Shown piece by piece: positions 8,681 to 16,728 of a DNA stretch of 64,000 nucleotides. Position 1 is the first letter of the stretch. Every line of letters begins with the position of its first letter. Origin of the DNA: Ktedonobacter racemifer DSM 44963. GTDB lineage: Bacteria > Chloroflexota > Ktedonobacteria > Ktedonobacterales > Ktedonobacteraceae. The notes beneath the pieces were generated by a model. It had not been told where the DNA came from and searched no databases. It worked only from the letters and a program-made list of their open reading frames with translations. The translations under genes were made by a program, and so were the position numbers. The stretch is from assembly GCF_000178855.1 (NCBI RefSeq), contig NZ_ADVG01000001.1, positions 496,001 through 560,000 of the forward strand, written 5' to 3'.

Positions 8681-8788
8681 TCATACATTAACTTGACAAT
8701 ACTCCGTCAGGTGCGTCACACTCAATACCAGGACCAGATTGAGCACAAGTGCCATGATGGCGTTGTGCCATCGTAGCATGCTAGCCAT
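8681..8788 (-). CDS. 35-residue single-span membrane protein
   Basis: A short frame from ATG 8788 (MASMLRWHNAIMALVLNLVL, then VLSVTHLTEYCQVNV) with a strong ribosome site, GAAAGGAGAG, seven bases upstream. One hydrophobic helix spans about residues 9-25. It lies downstream of, and on the same strand as, the secreted-protein gene at 8964-9428, with a 175-bp gap. I do not recognise a family. The good Shine-Dalgarno and the clean helix argue that it is translated, but short hydrophobic frames arise by chance. Confidence 0.4.
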   Translation of the reverse strand: MASMLRWHNAIMALVLNLVLVLSVTHLTEYCQVNV

Positions 8789-8963
8789 TCTGTCTCTCCT
8801 TTCGCATGGAGTCGTTTCTCTTAACACTGCTTCCTCGCCATACACATCGCGATTCCTCATGCACTCTTATCGGCTCCTCTCCGTGACGACAAACCAACAT
8901 CCCCACATGCCCCAGCACTTCCCCCCAAAAGTTGAGAGGAAATGCTGAAGCGCAACATGACGT

Positions 8964-9428
8964 TTATGAGCTTGAATGGCTATTACCTTGACTACTACCT
9001 CCGTGATTCCCTTCGTCGTTCCCTTCCTGACCCGCCTCGGACCAATAGGTATAATTGGAGCGCTGAACCTCTTTGCTGTTCCCGAAGTGATATGTCCAGT
9101 AGCCTTCGTCGTCATAGTTATAGCAATGCGTTCCTCCCTGGTCACACTCATCGTAATGGGCACCATTCGGACCATAAGCAGTGCTCTTTTCCGGGGTCGT
9201 ATTAATTTTTATGTCTGTTGGAACTACTGTGGTTGTTTTCGCGCTGCTGGTGGCTGCTCCTGTTCTTTTTATACTCGCGGCTGACACTGGTGCCGTTGCA
9301 CCAATCATTGTGCCAACTGCGAATAGCAACACCATCACGCTTATCAGGATGACAAGACAAATGCCCTTCTTGAGGATAGGATGCCTCACTGTAAACTTCT
9401 TTCTCGCTTCTGTTCGCGAACTCTCCAC
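8964..9428 (-). CDS. hypothetical secreted protein
   Basis: 154 residues from a GTG at 9428 with GGGAG just upstream. The N-terminus is basic (ARKKFTVRHPILKKG), followed by a hydrophobic stretch (about residues 21-45) and a likely signal-peptidase site after PVSAAS. The mature part is Thr/Ser-rich, then aromatic and acidic (HYDECDQGGTHCYNYDDEGY), with two Cys about eight residues apart that could pair, and ends in a Gly/Ser/Asn/His-rich tail. No known domain is seen. The composition suggests an exported or cell-surface protein. A second small secreted protein at 13092-13400 has a similar design but no evident sequence relation. Confidence 0.6.
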   Translation of the reverse strand: MESSRTEARKKFTVRHPILKKGICLVILISVMVLLFAVGTMIGATAPVSAASIKRTGAATSSAKTTTVVPTDIKINTTPEKSTAYGPNGAHYDECDQGGTHCYNYDDEGYWTYHFGNSKEVQRSNYTYWSEAGQEGNDEGNHGGSSQGNSHSSS

Positions 9429-9898
9429 GTTACTCCCGTCCTATAAAGAAACACTACTAGAGTCCTTCTTGCGACTGAAGCAGAACAAAAATCTTTTCTC
9501 TTATACATCCCTCTGTTTTTCAGAATAACAACAGCATCAAAACACATGAATATTGTCAGATACCCCATGGATAAAGCCAGGGATCCCCGCATGGCGCGGT
9601 TCTTATGATGGATTTTGGATGAAAGCATAAGGTAGTGTCTTATGGAGACACAGAGGCACATGTGAAAGCAAGGGCTGACTTTGGCTGGGTATCCCCTGCT
9701 CTACTTTACCACCTGGCAGTTAAGCGTAATCCACTTTTGGTTTACGCGTTCCCAGAGTAGGGCACATCGCTGAATACTATTGTTCTCGTAATGCGTATCA
9801 CAATGATAAATGGTGCCTATTTGCTTGCAGAAAGTGCCTAGTGCATAATCACACAACCTTTTCGGAAATAAGTCAGGCAGACAGCGGTGACGCAAGAA
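9429..9898. other. no gene recognised
   Basis: This interval holds the probable upstream region of the secreted-protein gene. I see no protein family, RNA gene or clear repeat in it. Confidence 0.5.
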
Positions 9899-9903
9899 CA
9901 TCT

Positions 9904-10037
9904 TGTAAATTTGCTCGCTTCATGGGAGGAATTTCGCTCATTACGTGGGAGATTCGGTCTCTTTGATGGAGCGATACAATGTCGCGCTGGCCCATGGAAT
10001 GTGCAAATTTCCTCCCATGCGCGTGAGCAGATTTACA
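9904..10037 (+). repeat. 134-bp MITE, left copy
   Basis: Begins TGTAAATTTGCTCGCTTCAT and ends with the near-complement ...GTGAGCAGATTTACA. Both ends carry the longer sub-terminal match CATGGGAGGAA. Compared with the right copy it has G instead of A in the terminal GCAGATTTACA. Confidence 0.85.
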
Positions 10038-10053
10038 TGTTGCACCGTTCAAG

Positions 10054-10809
10054 TTAGGCTTGGCTGATCATGAATTGGGCAAATGTAATCGTTTCAGCTT
10101 GCGCTGCAAGACTATCCGCTTTATCCGACGAGCCGTGCCATTGAGTCGCCTGTTGAATAAGCTCAGCCCATTGCGGATACTCTTGTGCAGCCCATGACGC
10201 ACCCTTGAACTTTGATACCTGCTTTCCGAACCGTATCGCATACAAGCCGCGACACAAGGAGAGAATCACGTATGATTGGTAGCCCACCCAGCGTGCTTCC
10301 TTTGCTCGGCCTAGCCAAGACGAGAACTCGCCCTTAATGGAGGTAACAAACTCATCCTCAGTTATAGTCGGAATGAATGTCTTGGGCGAAGGGCCTTCTA
10401 TCGTCAAACCCTGCTCCTGCACCATATACCAGTCCATGAGCCACTGAATGTCCATGTCGCGGTAGTGGAGAGATTCACCTGGACTGACACGAGCGATTCT
10501 CACTGTACTTGTCTTAAAGGCTCGCATCGCTTCAACATCAACGTAGGCTACCTCTATTCGATCGTGCCAAGCGGGATGCTTATGGACAAAGTCTTCGTGC
10601 ATGGCTTTTAAATCGTGTAGCTCGTCGTCCGTGACATCACTTTCAACGATAGCTAGGAGGTCAATATCACTGGTTTTTGAATCGAAGTCGCCACCAACCA
10701 GTGAGCCGAACAAGTAAAAGCCGCGTAACCTTTCGCCAAGAGCGATTTTAATAGAAGTGTGCAGCTCGCTAATAAGCTGATCTACTTCGGAATAATGAGT
10801 TTTAGACAT
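10054..10809 (-). CDS. aminoglycoside nucleotidyltransferase-like protein (AadA/DUF4111 type)
   Basis: 251 residues. The polymerase-beta-type nucleotidyltransferase motif is intact: GS at residues 35-36, then Asp48 and Asp50 in TSDIDLLAI, preceded by LYLFGS-type strand LRGFYLFGSLVGGDFDSKTS. The C-terminal helical domain (SYVILSLCRGLYAIRFGKQ, KGASWAAQEYP) matches the DUF4111 half of ANT(3'')/ANT(9) enzymes, which adenylylate spectinomycin or streptomycin using ATP. Whether this one inactivates an antibiotic cannot be read from sequence. It ends 17 bp from the left MITE and starts 30 bp from a nested inverted-repeat element that may carry its promoter. The gene looks intact, which fits a recently moved cargo. 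Confidence 0.8.
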   Translation of the reverse strand: MSKTHYSEVDQLISELHTSIKIALGERLRGFYLFGSLVGGDFDSKTSDIDLLAIVESDVTDDELHDLKAMHEDFVHKHPAWHDRIEVAYVDVEAMRAFKTSTVRIARVSPGESLHYRDMDIQWLMDWYMVQEQGLTIEGPSPKTFIPTITEDEFVTSIKGEFSSWLGRAKEARWVGYQSYVILSLCRGLYAIRFGKQVSKFKGASWAAQEYPQWAELIQQATQWHGSSDKADSLAAQAETITFAQFMISQA

Positions 10810-10839
10810 AATCTACCTTTCAATTGATGTTTACTCACG

Positions 10840-11051
10840 GTTCGCTTAAATTTCGGACGGTTTTTGAGAATTGCCCTCTCAAGTACCTAATTTTTGAGTG
10901 CTTGAACTACAACCGAACCTGATTTTGGCAAAGGAGCCTGATTTTAATCTCAAGCATTATTGCCAAGTGGGGAATGAGAACCGTTTTTTTGGCGTTTTTT
11001 GGCCCCAAGTGGGGAATGCAATTCATTTTATGCCCAAAAATTTAAGCGAAC
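10840..11051. repeat. nested inverted-repeat element upstream of the nucleotidyltransferase
   Basis: GTTCGCTTAAATTT (10840-10853) and its exact inverse (11038-11051) bound 212 bp that is A/T-rich. Inside, CCAAGTGGGGAATG occurs twice (10963-10976 and 11005-11018). It lies between the gene start and the right MITE and contains no open frame of note. It is probably a different MITE or the residue of an IS, and it would supply any local promoter of the gene. Confidence 0.6.
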
Positions 11052-11110
11052 GGTAAGTGTTTAGACAAAAATAAGCTCAGACAATCTCCTCTTGCAGAAG
11101 ATTGCCTGAT

Positions 11111-11244
11111 TGTAAATTTGCTCACGCGCATGGGAGGAAATTTGCACATTCCATGGGCCAGCGCGACATTGTATCGCTCCATCAAAGAGACCGAATCTCC
11201 CACGTAATGAGCGAAATTCCTCCCATGAAGCGAGCAAATTTACA
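11111..11244 (-). repeat. 134-bp MITE, right copy
   Basis: The reverse complement matches the copy at 9904-10037 at 133 of 134 positions. Flanked on its outer side by CATCT (11245-11249). Confidence 0.85.
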
Positions 11245-11421
11245 CATCTGTTGGTTGATGTGGGAGAAAGCAAATGCATTGAGATGAAGACAGCTTCTGC
11301 TGCATCTCTTCGTTCCTTGTTCTAATCAGGTTCCATATTGCCCTCTTTTGCTGCTATACTCGAGCAAGAACAACGTTCTGTTGTGAGACAGAATCAAGCC
11401 CTTACGAAAGGAGCAGGAAGG

Positions 11422-11931
11422 ATGCCACATCCTCTTGTTGTACAATTGCGCTTTACTCGTAGCGAGTTCAAGCGCGCCCTTCTTGGATTCAGCGATGCTG
11501 ATGCGCACCGCCGTGTGCCACCCATGAACTGCATCAGTTGGAATATCGGCCATCTGGCCTGGCAGGAACAACTGAATTGGCTCACTCGCATGCAGGGGCA
11601 AACGCCACTGCCTCAGCTGAACGAACTGGTGGGATACGAGCAAGCGGCTTGTACCCCACCCCTTGCTGAGATGTGGACGGCCTGGCATACCGTGACCCAA
11701 CTTGTTGATCCTTTCCTCGACACGCTGACCACTCAGAAGCTTCAGGAAGTGGTTCATATCGATGAGGAGCAGAGAGTCTATACACCTGGCGTCGTCCTCC
11801 AACGCATTATTTATCACTATTGGTATCACCTGGGCGAAAATATGGCGATTCGCCAGATGCTTGGACACACTGATCTGCCAGAGTTTGTCGGTGATATCGA
11901 GGCTGAAGCTCCCTATCTCCCTCACTTCTGA
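11422..11931 (+). CDS. DinB-like family protein
   Basis: 169 residues beginning MPHPLVVQLRFTRSEFKRAL with GGAGCAGGAAGG just upstream; an earlier in-frame ATG at 11338 has no such site. The helical-bundle DinB/YfiT fold is suggested by the conserved metal-site pattern: a His in NIGHLAWQE and a HxxxH-like pair in IYHYWYHLGENMAIRQMLGH near the C-terminus. These proteins often act as thiol-dependent transferases (bacillithiol/mycothiol type) or have unknown roles. The gene is complete. The IS630 element starts immediately after its stop codon. Confidence 0.75.
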   Translation: MPHPLVVQLRFTRSEFKRALLGFSDADAHRRVPPMNCISWNIGHLAWQEQLNWLTRMQGQTPLPQLNELVGYEQAACTPPLAEMWTAWHTVTQLVDPFLDTLTTQKLQEVVHIDEEQRVYTPGVVLQRIIYHYWYHLGENMAIRQMLGHTDLPEFVGDIEAEAPYLPHF

Positions 11932-13069
11932 TCAGCTGGCAGCCTTTTCGGGCAGAGAAAGATGTGGTTCAGAGGAACACCCAAAATGGGAACAAATACG
12001 TTCAGCCAGTTGTTGAGCAGAAAGTAGACCATCGGGTTCAACAATCGCGCGCTTGCCATGCACCCACTTGGGCTCAATAGGATTGAGCCAGGGGCTTTGG
12101 GTGGGCAAGCGAAAAGGCAGAATGCGTACGCCTGTGCCGGTTTGCTTGACCTGCTGGTTATGTTTTCGGATCCAGGTACGTACGATTTTGCTGATATGCC
12201 AGGACGCATTATCCCAGATCAGCAACCAGGCACGTTTGCCCTGAGCGGCCAAACGCTCGCAGCACCAGTCAAGAAACTGGGTCGAGATAGCGCTGACAGG
12301 GCGTCCAGTGACAAAACGCAGCCACATCTCTTCTCGCGCCGGATCGTCTGGGGTTCCGTCTTGCCAGAGGACACCATAACAGGCAAGTGCTTTCGGATCA
12401 GGGTCCTCCTTTTTCTTGGATTGCTCAACCAAACGCACCGGCTGCTCCTCATCCTGCCACGCGTGCATACGAGGCCGTGCAAAGCGGCTCCACCACACGC
12501 GCGCCCGAGAAAGCCAATGGCCCAGTCGGCCTGCTGGCTCGCCCAGGCAATCAATCGGTCGCGAGCGTTTTTTTTACAAGGTACTGCGGGTCGGGGCTGG
12601 TAATCCAGTGTTTGGCGCGCTTCCAATTGGTTTTCAATCGTTTGAGGGCGCGGCGTATACTTTCGTCAGAAACCTCTTGGGAGATAATCCCCTGTTCGAA
12701 GCTGACCTGGGCTGCGAGTTCCAAGGTCCAGGTGCTGCGCTCCTTGCCAAAATCGCGGGGGCTGCGATGCAACAGGTCTTTCAATTGCTGTGCTCTCTCT
12801 TCTGTGAAAGTCGTGCGGAGCCGATGGGGCCGCGAAGACCCTTGGTGCAGCATACCGAAACCTTCGGCATTGAAGCCGTGGATGACATTGCGTACCGTCT
12901 GGTCGTCGCAGCCCAGTTGGCGCGCGATGAGTGGAGCGCTTTCTCTACGCGCAGAGGCCAGTAAGATCTGGCAGCGCCGCAACACAAAGGCATCGGACGA
13001 ACGCAAGTCCGCCTGGATCTGGCGCTGTTCGTCTTCGGTTACTGGTCGAATAAAGATGGGGGTTCTCAT
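11932..13069 (-). pseudogene. IS630-family transposase, two frameshifts
   Basis: Read from 13069, the first part is the N-terminal helix-turn-helix region: RPVTEDEQRQIQADLRSSDA, LIARQLGCDDQTVRNVIHGF. After a run of eight A (plus-strand T's 12568-12575) the sense continues in the -1 frame (NARDRLIAWASQQADWAIGF). After a CG repeat near 12497-12506 it shifts again to VWWSRFARPRMHAWQDEEQP, LLIWDNASWHIS (Asp) and SPWLNPIEPKW (Glu). The A8 shift fits the programmed -1 frameshift known in many IS630 elements. The second break, probably one extra CG in CGCGCG, looks like real damage. Inserted directly behind the DinB gene. Confidence 0.8.
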
Positions 13070-13091
13070 GCCCTCTGTTGTACCACATTGA

Positions 13092-13400
13092 CTACCACCT
13101 TTGGTGGGAATGCACTAGCACCTTTGCGCCCCTGATTGTGGGTATGGTCGTTAGCCTGGTTTCCTCAGTTGCCTCTGTATCGTAGCAATTCATCTTTCCC
13201 GATGAGTTATCATAATCACAACGTAAAAAGTTTCTGTATGTGTCAGTTGTCTTGCTGTGCGAGAACGCAGGAATTGTGAAGATAGTCTTCTGTATGCTCG
13301 AAGCCGATGCTGGAGTAGCAGAGCCCACCAGGAGCAGCCAAACAATACATGGGCTCAGGATAACGCTGCCTAATAATTTCCTCCAGACAGAGTGATTCAT
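13092..13400 (-). CDS. small hypothetical secreted protein
   Basis: 102 residues with a strong ribosome site, GAGGAGG, before ATG 13400. A signal peptide is clear: MNHSVWRKLLGSVILSPCIV followed by a hydrophobic core and a likely cleavage after SATPASASS. The mature part (FLRCDYDNSSGKMNCYDTEA) has two Cys twelve residues apart, apt for a disulfide. No family recognised. Transcribed toward the IS630 element with only 22 bp between. Confidence 0.6.
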   Translation of the reverse strand: MNHSVWRKLLGSVILSPCIVWLLLVGSATPASASSIQKTIFTIPAFSHSKTTDTYRNFLRCDYDNSSGKMNCYDTEATEETRLTTIPTIRGAKVLVHSHQRW

Positions 13401-13623
13401 CAGGGCTACCTCCTCATTGTGTGGGTGTTCTTCTCTTGTTAGAAGTATTTTTATAGTAAATGTACGACAGTCTCAAAACACGACAAAGACAGAGAGACAA
13501 ATAGTCTCAAAGAGCATATACCACTAGTAGAGACAGGACAAGCAGATATGCATTTGGCACACAATTTTCTCTGGATACAAGATAACTTCAATTAGCTCCC
13601 CAGGTGCTTTCATTGCTCTCTTG

Positions 13624-13791
13624 CTAGAGATTGTGACTGCGTAGTAATTCCTGTATGTGTTTAACAGCCTGCAGCAATTGAGGTGTGGGCCGTTCCAGTG
13701 CTGTTCTCAAATGCCTCAACAGCGCTCGACCATGCCAAAGTATGAATTGGCCCCCCCTAAATCCAGACCTCTGATTAATCAAACGAACCAT
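13624..13791 (-). CDS. hypothetical small protein overlapping the end of the WD40 gene
   Basis: A 55-residue frame from ATG 13791 (MVRLINQRSGFRGGQFILWH) begins two bases after the stop of the WD40 gene, so translation could be coupled. A start 39 bases upstream is also open. It is basic and helical, ending LLQAVKHIQELLRSHNL. I recognise no family; it could equally be a chance frame. Confidence 0.3.
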   Translation of the reverse strand: MVRLINQRSGFRGGQFILWHGRALLRHLRTALERPTPQLLQAVKHIQELLRSHNL

Positions 13792-13793
13792 TG

Positions 13794-15257
13794 CTATTCT
13801 GCGTTTGGCCGGAAAAGCAGTGGATTCCAACCACTGATAATCATAATCACCATAACCGCACCCGTGATCAGGACAATGACTAGTGCAATGCCAGCCATCC
13901 TCAACAGACTGACCTTCTTCCTCATTCCGAAAATCATAATCGCGAGCAGGAGTAGGAGAAGGCCAGCACCATACATGCCAATGGTGACCAGATCGAAGAG
14001 GGATGCTTGTCCAATGAAGGTATCGCGCGGCTCTATGATGAAGACATTGTGATCGCTAGAAGCGACGACGAGCTTTGTGCTATCAGGTGACCAGTCTGGA
14101 GTAGTAAACCGATCACCATTGGAGGCGCCATAATAGCTAAAAATGGGATGCCCGGTGGCGGCATTCCACACTTGTATCAGATCGGGATCGGCACTGATGG
14201 CGATGCGCTTCCCATCCGGTGACCACGCCACACCAGTCACGTGATAGTCACTAGCAAGCTGATAGGCATAGAGAAGGCGCAGATTTGCAACCTCCCGGAC
14301 CTGGACGATATCATCATCATAAGGTCTGCGGCTCATGCTCACTGAGGCAATGCGCTTCCCATCCGGCGACCACGCCAGGTAACTTGCCTCGCCCTGATGT
14401 CCCTTGTAAACCTGCGTGGAACCTTTGCCCTCCGGGTCCCACACGAGCAGCATCCCGTCTTCGCTCGACGAAGCAATACGTTTCCCATCTGGCGACCAGG
14501 CGATTTGAGAGACAAACGAGGTATGCCCCTTGAAGGTGTAGAGCACGTCCCCACTCGCGACTTCCACAATCTGCACCACTCCATCGCTGGTGTGGTTGTC
14601 GGAGACTGCCAGGCGTGTTCCATCTGGTGACCAGGACAGATAGGATGGCTTTAGAGAGAGACGAATGACGCGCTCGTTGCCACCATTGGTCGCGTCCCAT
14701 ATATGTATGGACGAATCTTTATCTATAGAAGCAATGTGCTTGCTATCTGGTGACCACCCCAGGCCTTTGTCATAGGCATCAGTATGATAGCCACGATGAA
14801 TAAAGAGCTGCCGCCCGCTGCTGGCATCCCATACACGCACAGTATTATCATAGCCTCCAGAGGCGATACGCTTCCCATCCGGGGACCAGGCAGCCATTGT
14901 GACCGATTCTGTATGGCCCGACAGGTTGACGAGCGGAGTCTGCCCTTCCAGAGACCTCAACCATTGCCACCCCACCACAAATGACACGATGAAGAGCAAC
15001 ATAACAACGACCAGACCCAGGCCATTTCTCAACAGCCTAAACAAGAGGAGGCGACCTTCCATCCTGAGATAGTGTTGTTGTGCCGGAGAGAGGCGTGTTC
15101 TCGCCTGGATAACGCTATTGGCCCCTTGAACCAGCTCCGGCATATTTTGCAAGGGATGCCCGCAGTTCGGGCAAAAACGTTGCTTAGAGTCATTCGCCAT
15201 CCCGCAATACGCGCAAAACATCTGCATGCTCCCTGAGAATTCATTCATAGACGACAT
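13794..15257 (-). CDS. WD40-repeat membrane protein with N-terminal zinc ribbon
   Basis: 487 residues. A Cys4 zinc ribbon (CAYCGMANDSKQRFCPNCGH) sits near residues 15-35, then a membrane segment at about 78-100 (NGLGLVVVMLLFIVSFVVGW). Seven or so WD40 blades follow, marked by repeated WSPDGKRIAS and xVWDA motifs between residues 110 and 415. Two or three more membrane helices close the protein (LFDLVTIGMYGAGLLLLLLA and RMAGIALVIVLITGAVMVIM). The propeller thus lies between membrane anchors and the zinc ribbon is on the other face. Proteins of this design are common in Ktedonobacteria; they are assumed to be scaffolds, but the partner is unknown. An alternative start at the in-frame ATG preceding FCAYCG has AGGGAG upstream. 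Confidence 0.8.
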   Translation of the reverse strand: MSSMNEFSGSMQMFCAYCGMANDSKQRFCPNCGHPLQNMPELVQGANSVIQARTRLSPAQQHYLRMEGRLLLFRLLRNGLGLVVVMLLFIVSFVVGWQWLRSLEGQTPLVNLSGHTESVTMAAWSPDGKRIASGGYDNTVRVWDASSGRQLFIHRGYHTDAYDKGLGWSPDSKHIASIDKDSSIHIWDATNGGNERVIRLSLKPSYLSWSPDGTRLAVSDNHTSDGVVQIVEVASGDVLYTFKGHTSFVSQIAWSPDGKRIASSSEDGMLLVWDPEGKGSTQVYKGHQGEASYLAWSPDGKRIASVSMSRRPYDDDIVQVREVANLRLLYAYQLASDYHVTGVAWSPDGKRIAISADPDLIQVWNAATGHPIFSYYGASNGDRFTTPDWSPDSTKLVVASSDHNVFIIEPRDTFIGQASLFDLVTIGMYGAGLLLLLLAIMIFGMRKKVSLLRMAGIALVIVLITGAVMVIMIISGWNPLLFRPNAE

Positions 15258-15342
15258 GTGATCAGCCCCTCGTCATCATGCCCATATCCACATGCTTTAA
15301 AAAGCTCTACCACGAGCATACCCTGTTTCGGCGCTTTGCGCT

Positions 15343-15666
15343 GTGATACAGGCCATATTCTGCTATCCCATAGAAGGCTGGCCCATCCCTGTGCCATCAC
15401 TCATCACTGATTTCCTCATCTCGATGGACGACAGGTATCTCTACCTCTCGAACTGGCTGCATGGTGATATTCTCCAGTACGATATCAGCGATCCCTCTCA
15501 TCCCAAACTGACTGGGCAAGTCTGGTGCGGTAGTTTACTTGAAAAAAGCCAGGATGTTCAAGATCACAAGCTTGTCGGAGATCCAGAGATGCTCCAGCTC
15601 AGTCTTGATAGCAAACGGCTCTACGTCACCAATTCGCTCTATAGCTCCTGGGACAATGGCCCTTGA
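15343..15666 (+). pseudogene. selenium-binding protein 1 (SBP56/methanethiol oxidase) fragment
   Basis: Residues such as [42 protein letters not shown] and [20 protein letters not shown] match the C-terminal third of SBP56, a copper-dependent methanethiol oxidase in several bacteria. The family has about 440-470 residues; only about 100 remain. The frame ends in WDNGP, where the intact protein continues toward its C-terminus. The start lies in unrelated sequence. This is a deletion remnant. Confidence 0.75.
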
Positions 15667-15780
15667 GCATTAACCGCCCACGGGGTGCGCAATGAGGTTG
15701 TCAAAAGGCGAAAATTGCGCACGCACCCTCAAAATGGAAAGTACTCTCTCGAAAAAAGAAACCATTGGAGATGGAGAAGC

Positions 15781-15831
15781 TTGACATGATCCTCTGAATG
15801 TTCTATTATGGACTCAATGAGTCTGTAATAG
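15781..15831 (+). promoter_or_regulatory. sigma-70-type promoter overlapped by a palindromic operator
   Basis: TTGACA (15781-15786), 17 bp, TATTAT (15804-15809). Overlapping the -10 box is the palindrome CTATTATGGACTC aat GAGTCTGTAATAG (15803-15831), with 11 of 13 positions paired. Its position, just before an Rrf2-family gene, suggests autorepression. A related half-site, GAGTCTACAATA, recurs downstream at 16298-16309. Confidence 0.7.
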
Positions 15832-15844
15832 AAAGGAAAGAGGT

Positions 15845-16258
15845 GTGAAGTATTCCCAAGCGACCAATTATGCGCTCCATACCATGCTGTATCTGGTGGC
15901 TCTCCCTCTCGGAAAAACCGTCGGTGTCCAGCAATTGGCAGAGCTTCAGGGGCTTTCCCCGACGTATCTCTCCAAGATTTTGACCAAGCTGGTGAAGGCA
16001 GGCATGATCGAGTCTACTCCCGGAATCAACGGAGGATACAAGCTGACGAGAAACAAAGCAGATCTTTCTTTTCTGGAGGTGATTCATGCCATTGAAGGGA
16101 CTGCCTCCCTGTTTCATTGTGATGACGGTAAAGATCATCAAGGGTGCTTAATTCAGGGGGTGATGACGCATGCAGAACAGCAGATGGAAGCGTATCTCAA
16201 AGAGCGAAAGCTCGTTGAACTGGTTGGACAAGTAGGCGATGTAAACGCGCTTGTGTGA
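15845..16258 (+). CDS. Rrf2-family transcriptional regulator
   Basis: 137 residues from a GTG at 15845 preceded by GAAAGGAAAGAGG. The winged helix-turn-helix is typical: YSQATNYALHTMLYLVALPL, VQQLAELQGLSPTYLSKILT, GGYKLTRNKADLSFLEVI. The usual Fe-S cysteine loop is reduced to CDDGKDHQGC, two Cys instead of three, so it may sense thiols or redox state without a cluster, as in the YwnA/CymR-like branch. The promoter/operator palindrome upstream and the repeat of its half-site before the flavoprotein genes point to a small redox regulon. It is followed by a flavoprotein fragment and an intact thioredoxin-reductase-like gene on the same strand. Confidence 0.85.
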   Translation: MKYSQATNYALHTMLYLVALPLGKTVGVQQLAELQGLSPTYLSKILTKLVKAGMIESTPGINGGYKLTRNKADLSFLEVIHAIEGTASLFHCDDGKDHQGCLIQGVMTHAEQQMEAYLKERKLVELVGQVGDVNALV

Positions 16259-16282
16259 ACGTGCCTGCGTGTTTTTTTGCCC

Positions 16283-16313
16283 TATTGTAGATATTAAGAG
16301 TCTACAATATCCT
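16283..16313 (+). promoter_or_regulatory. second Rrf2-type palindrome and possible promoter
   Basis: TATTGTAGA (16283-16291) and TCTACAATA (16301-16309) form a 9-bp inverted repeat with a 9-bp spacer. TTGTAG and TATCCT, 17 bp apart, could be -35 and -10 boxes. The GAGTCTxxAATA half matches the operator at 15803-15831. The gene it once served now appears to be the flavoprotein fragment starting around 16325. Confidence 0.5.
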
Positions 16314-16324
16314 TTAGAGATGAA

Positions 16325-16645
16325 GTGACGGCGTTGGTGCAGCAGGACGATCGACTCGTCTCGGTCTCGACGGCGGGTGGGACGGAGTTGCCAACCGATG
16401 CCGTCTTCGTGGCCGCACCATTTCGGGCTGCATCTGATCTCCCAGCGTCCCTCTGCGAGGTAAATGAGGCTGGTTTCGCCGTCACCGATGTTGATGGACG
16501 GACGAGCCGCCTCGGCGTCTGGGTCATTGGGAATGCAACCGATCCTGTCGGCCATCTCGCTCATGCAACCGCCGCTGGCGCTCGCGTTGGCCCCTGGGTC
16601 GTCACCTATCTGCTTGACTCGTCGCGCTCTCCGAGGACAACGTAA
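16325..16645 (+). pseudogene. thioredoxin-reductase-like flavoprotein, C-terminal fragment
   Basis: The frame reads LPTDAVFVAAPFRAASDLPA, then GFAVTDVDGRTSRLGVWVIG and NATDPVGHLAHATAAGARVG. This is the last third of an FAD/NAD(P)H oxidoreductase: the 'G-V-D-GRTS-GVWVIGNA-D' segment is the second FAD-binding motif and 'AAGAR' the closing helix. Nothing of the N-terminal dinucleotide folds remains. Base composition is clearly more G/C-rich than the intact reductase downstream, so it came from another source. Broken. Confidence 0.65.
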
Positions 16646-16728
16646 ACGAACCGCTTCTCGCTGTTTTTTACCGTTATCAGAGATATAAAGGATCGAGAAA
16701 GTCTCTTTTAAGAAAGGAAGGTCATCCG

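Larger units (their letters stand above)
9904..11244. mobile_element. MITE-bounded composite element carrying a nucleotidyltransferase gene
   Basis: Two 134-bp repeats, 9904-10037 and 11111-11244, lie in opposite orientation and differ at one base. Each has its own terminal inverted repeats starting TGTAAATTTGCTC. Between them are the nucleotidyltransferase gene (10054-10809) and another inverted-repeat element. The pentamer CATCT occurs immediately outside the left repeat (9899-9903) and immediately outside the right repeat (11245-11249), whereas the inner flanks of the two repeats do not match. This is what a single insertion of the whole 1341-bp unit with a 5-bp target duplication would leave. 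No transposase is inside, so movement would need one supplied in trans. Confidence 0.8.

Noticed and set aside
10972..11018. Short CRISPR-like repeats (CCAAGTGGGGAATG twice)
   Set aside because: Only two copies, too short, A/T-rich context and no cas genes; more likely part of the nested element.
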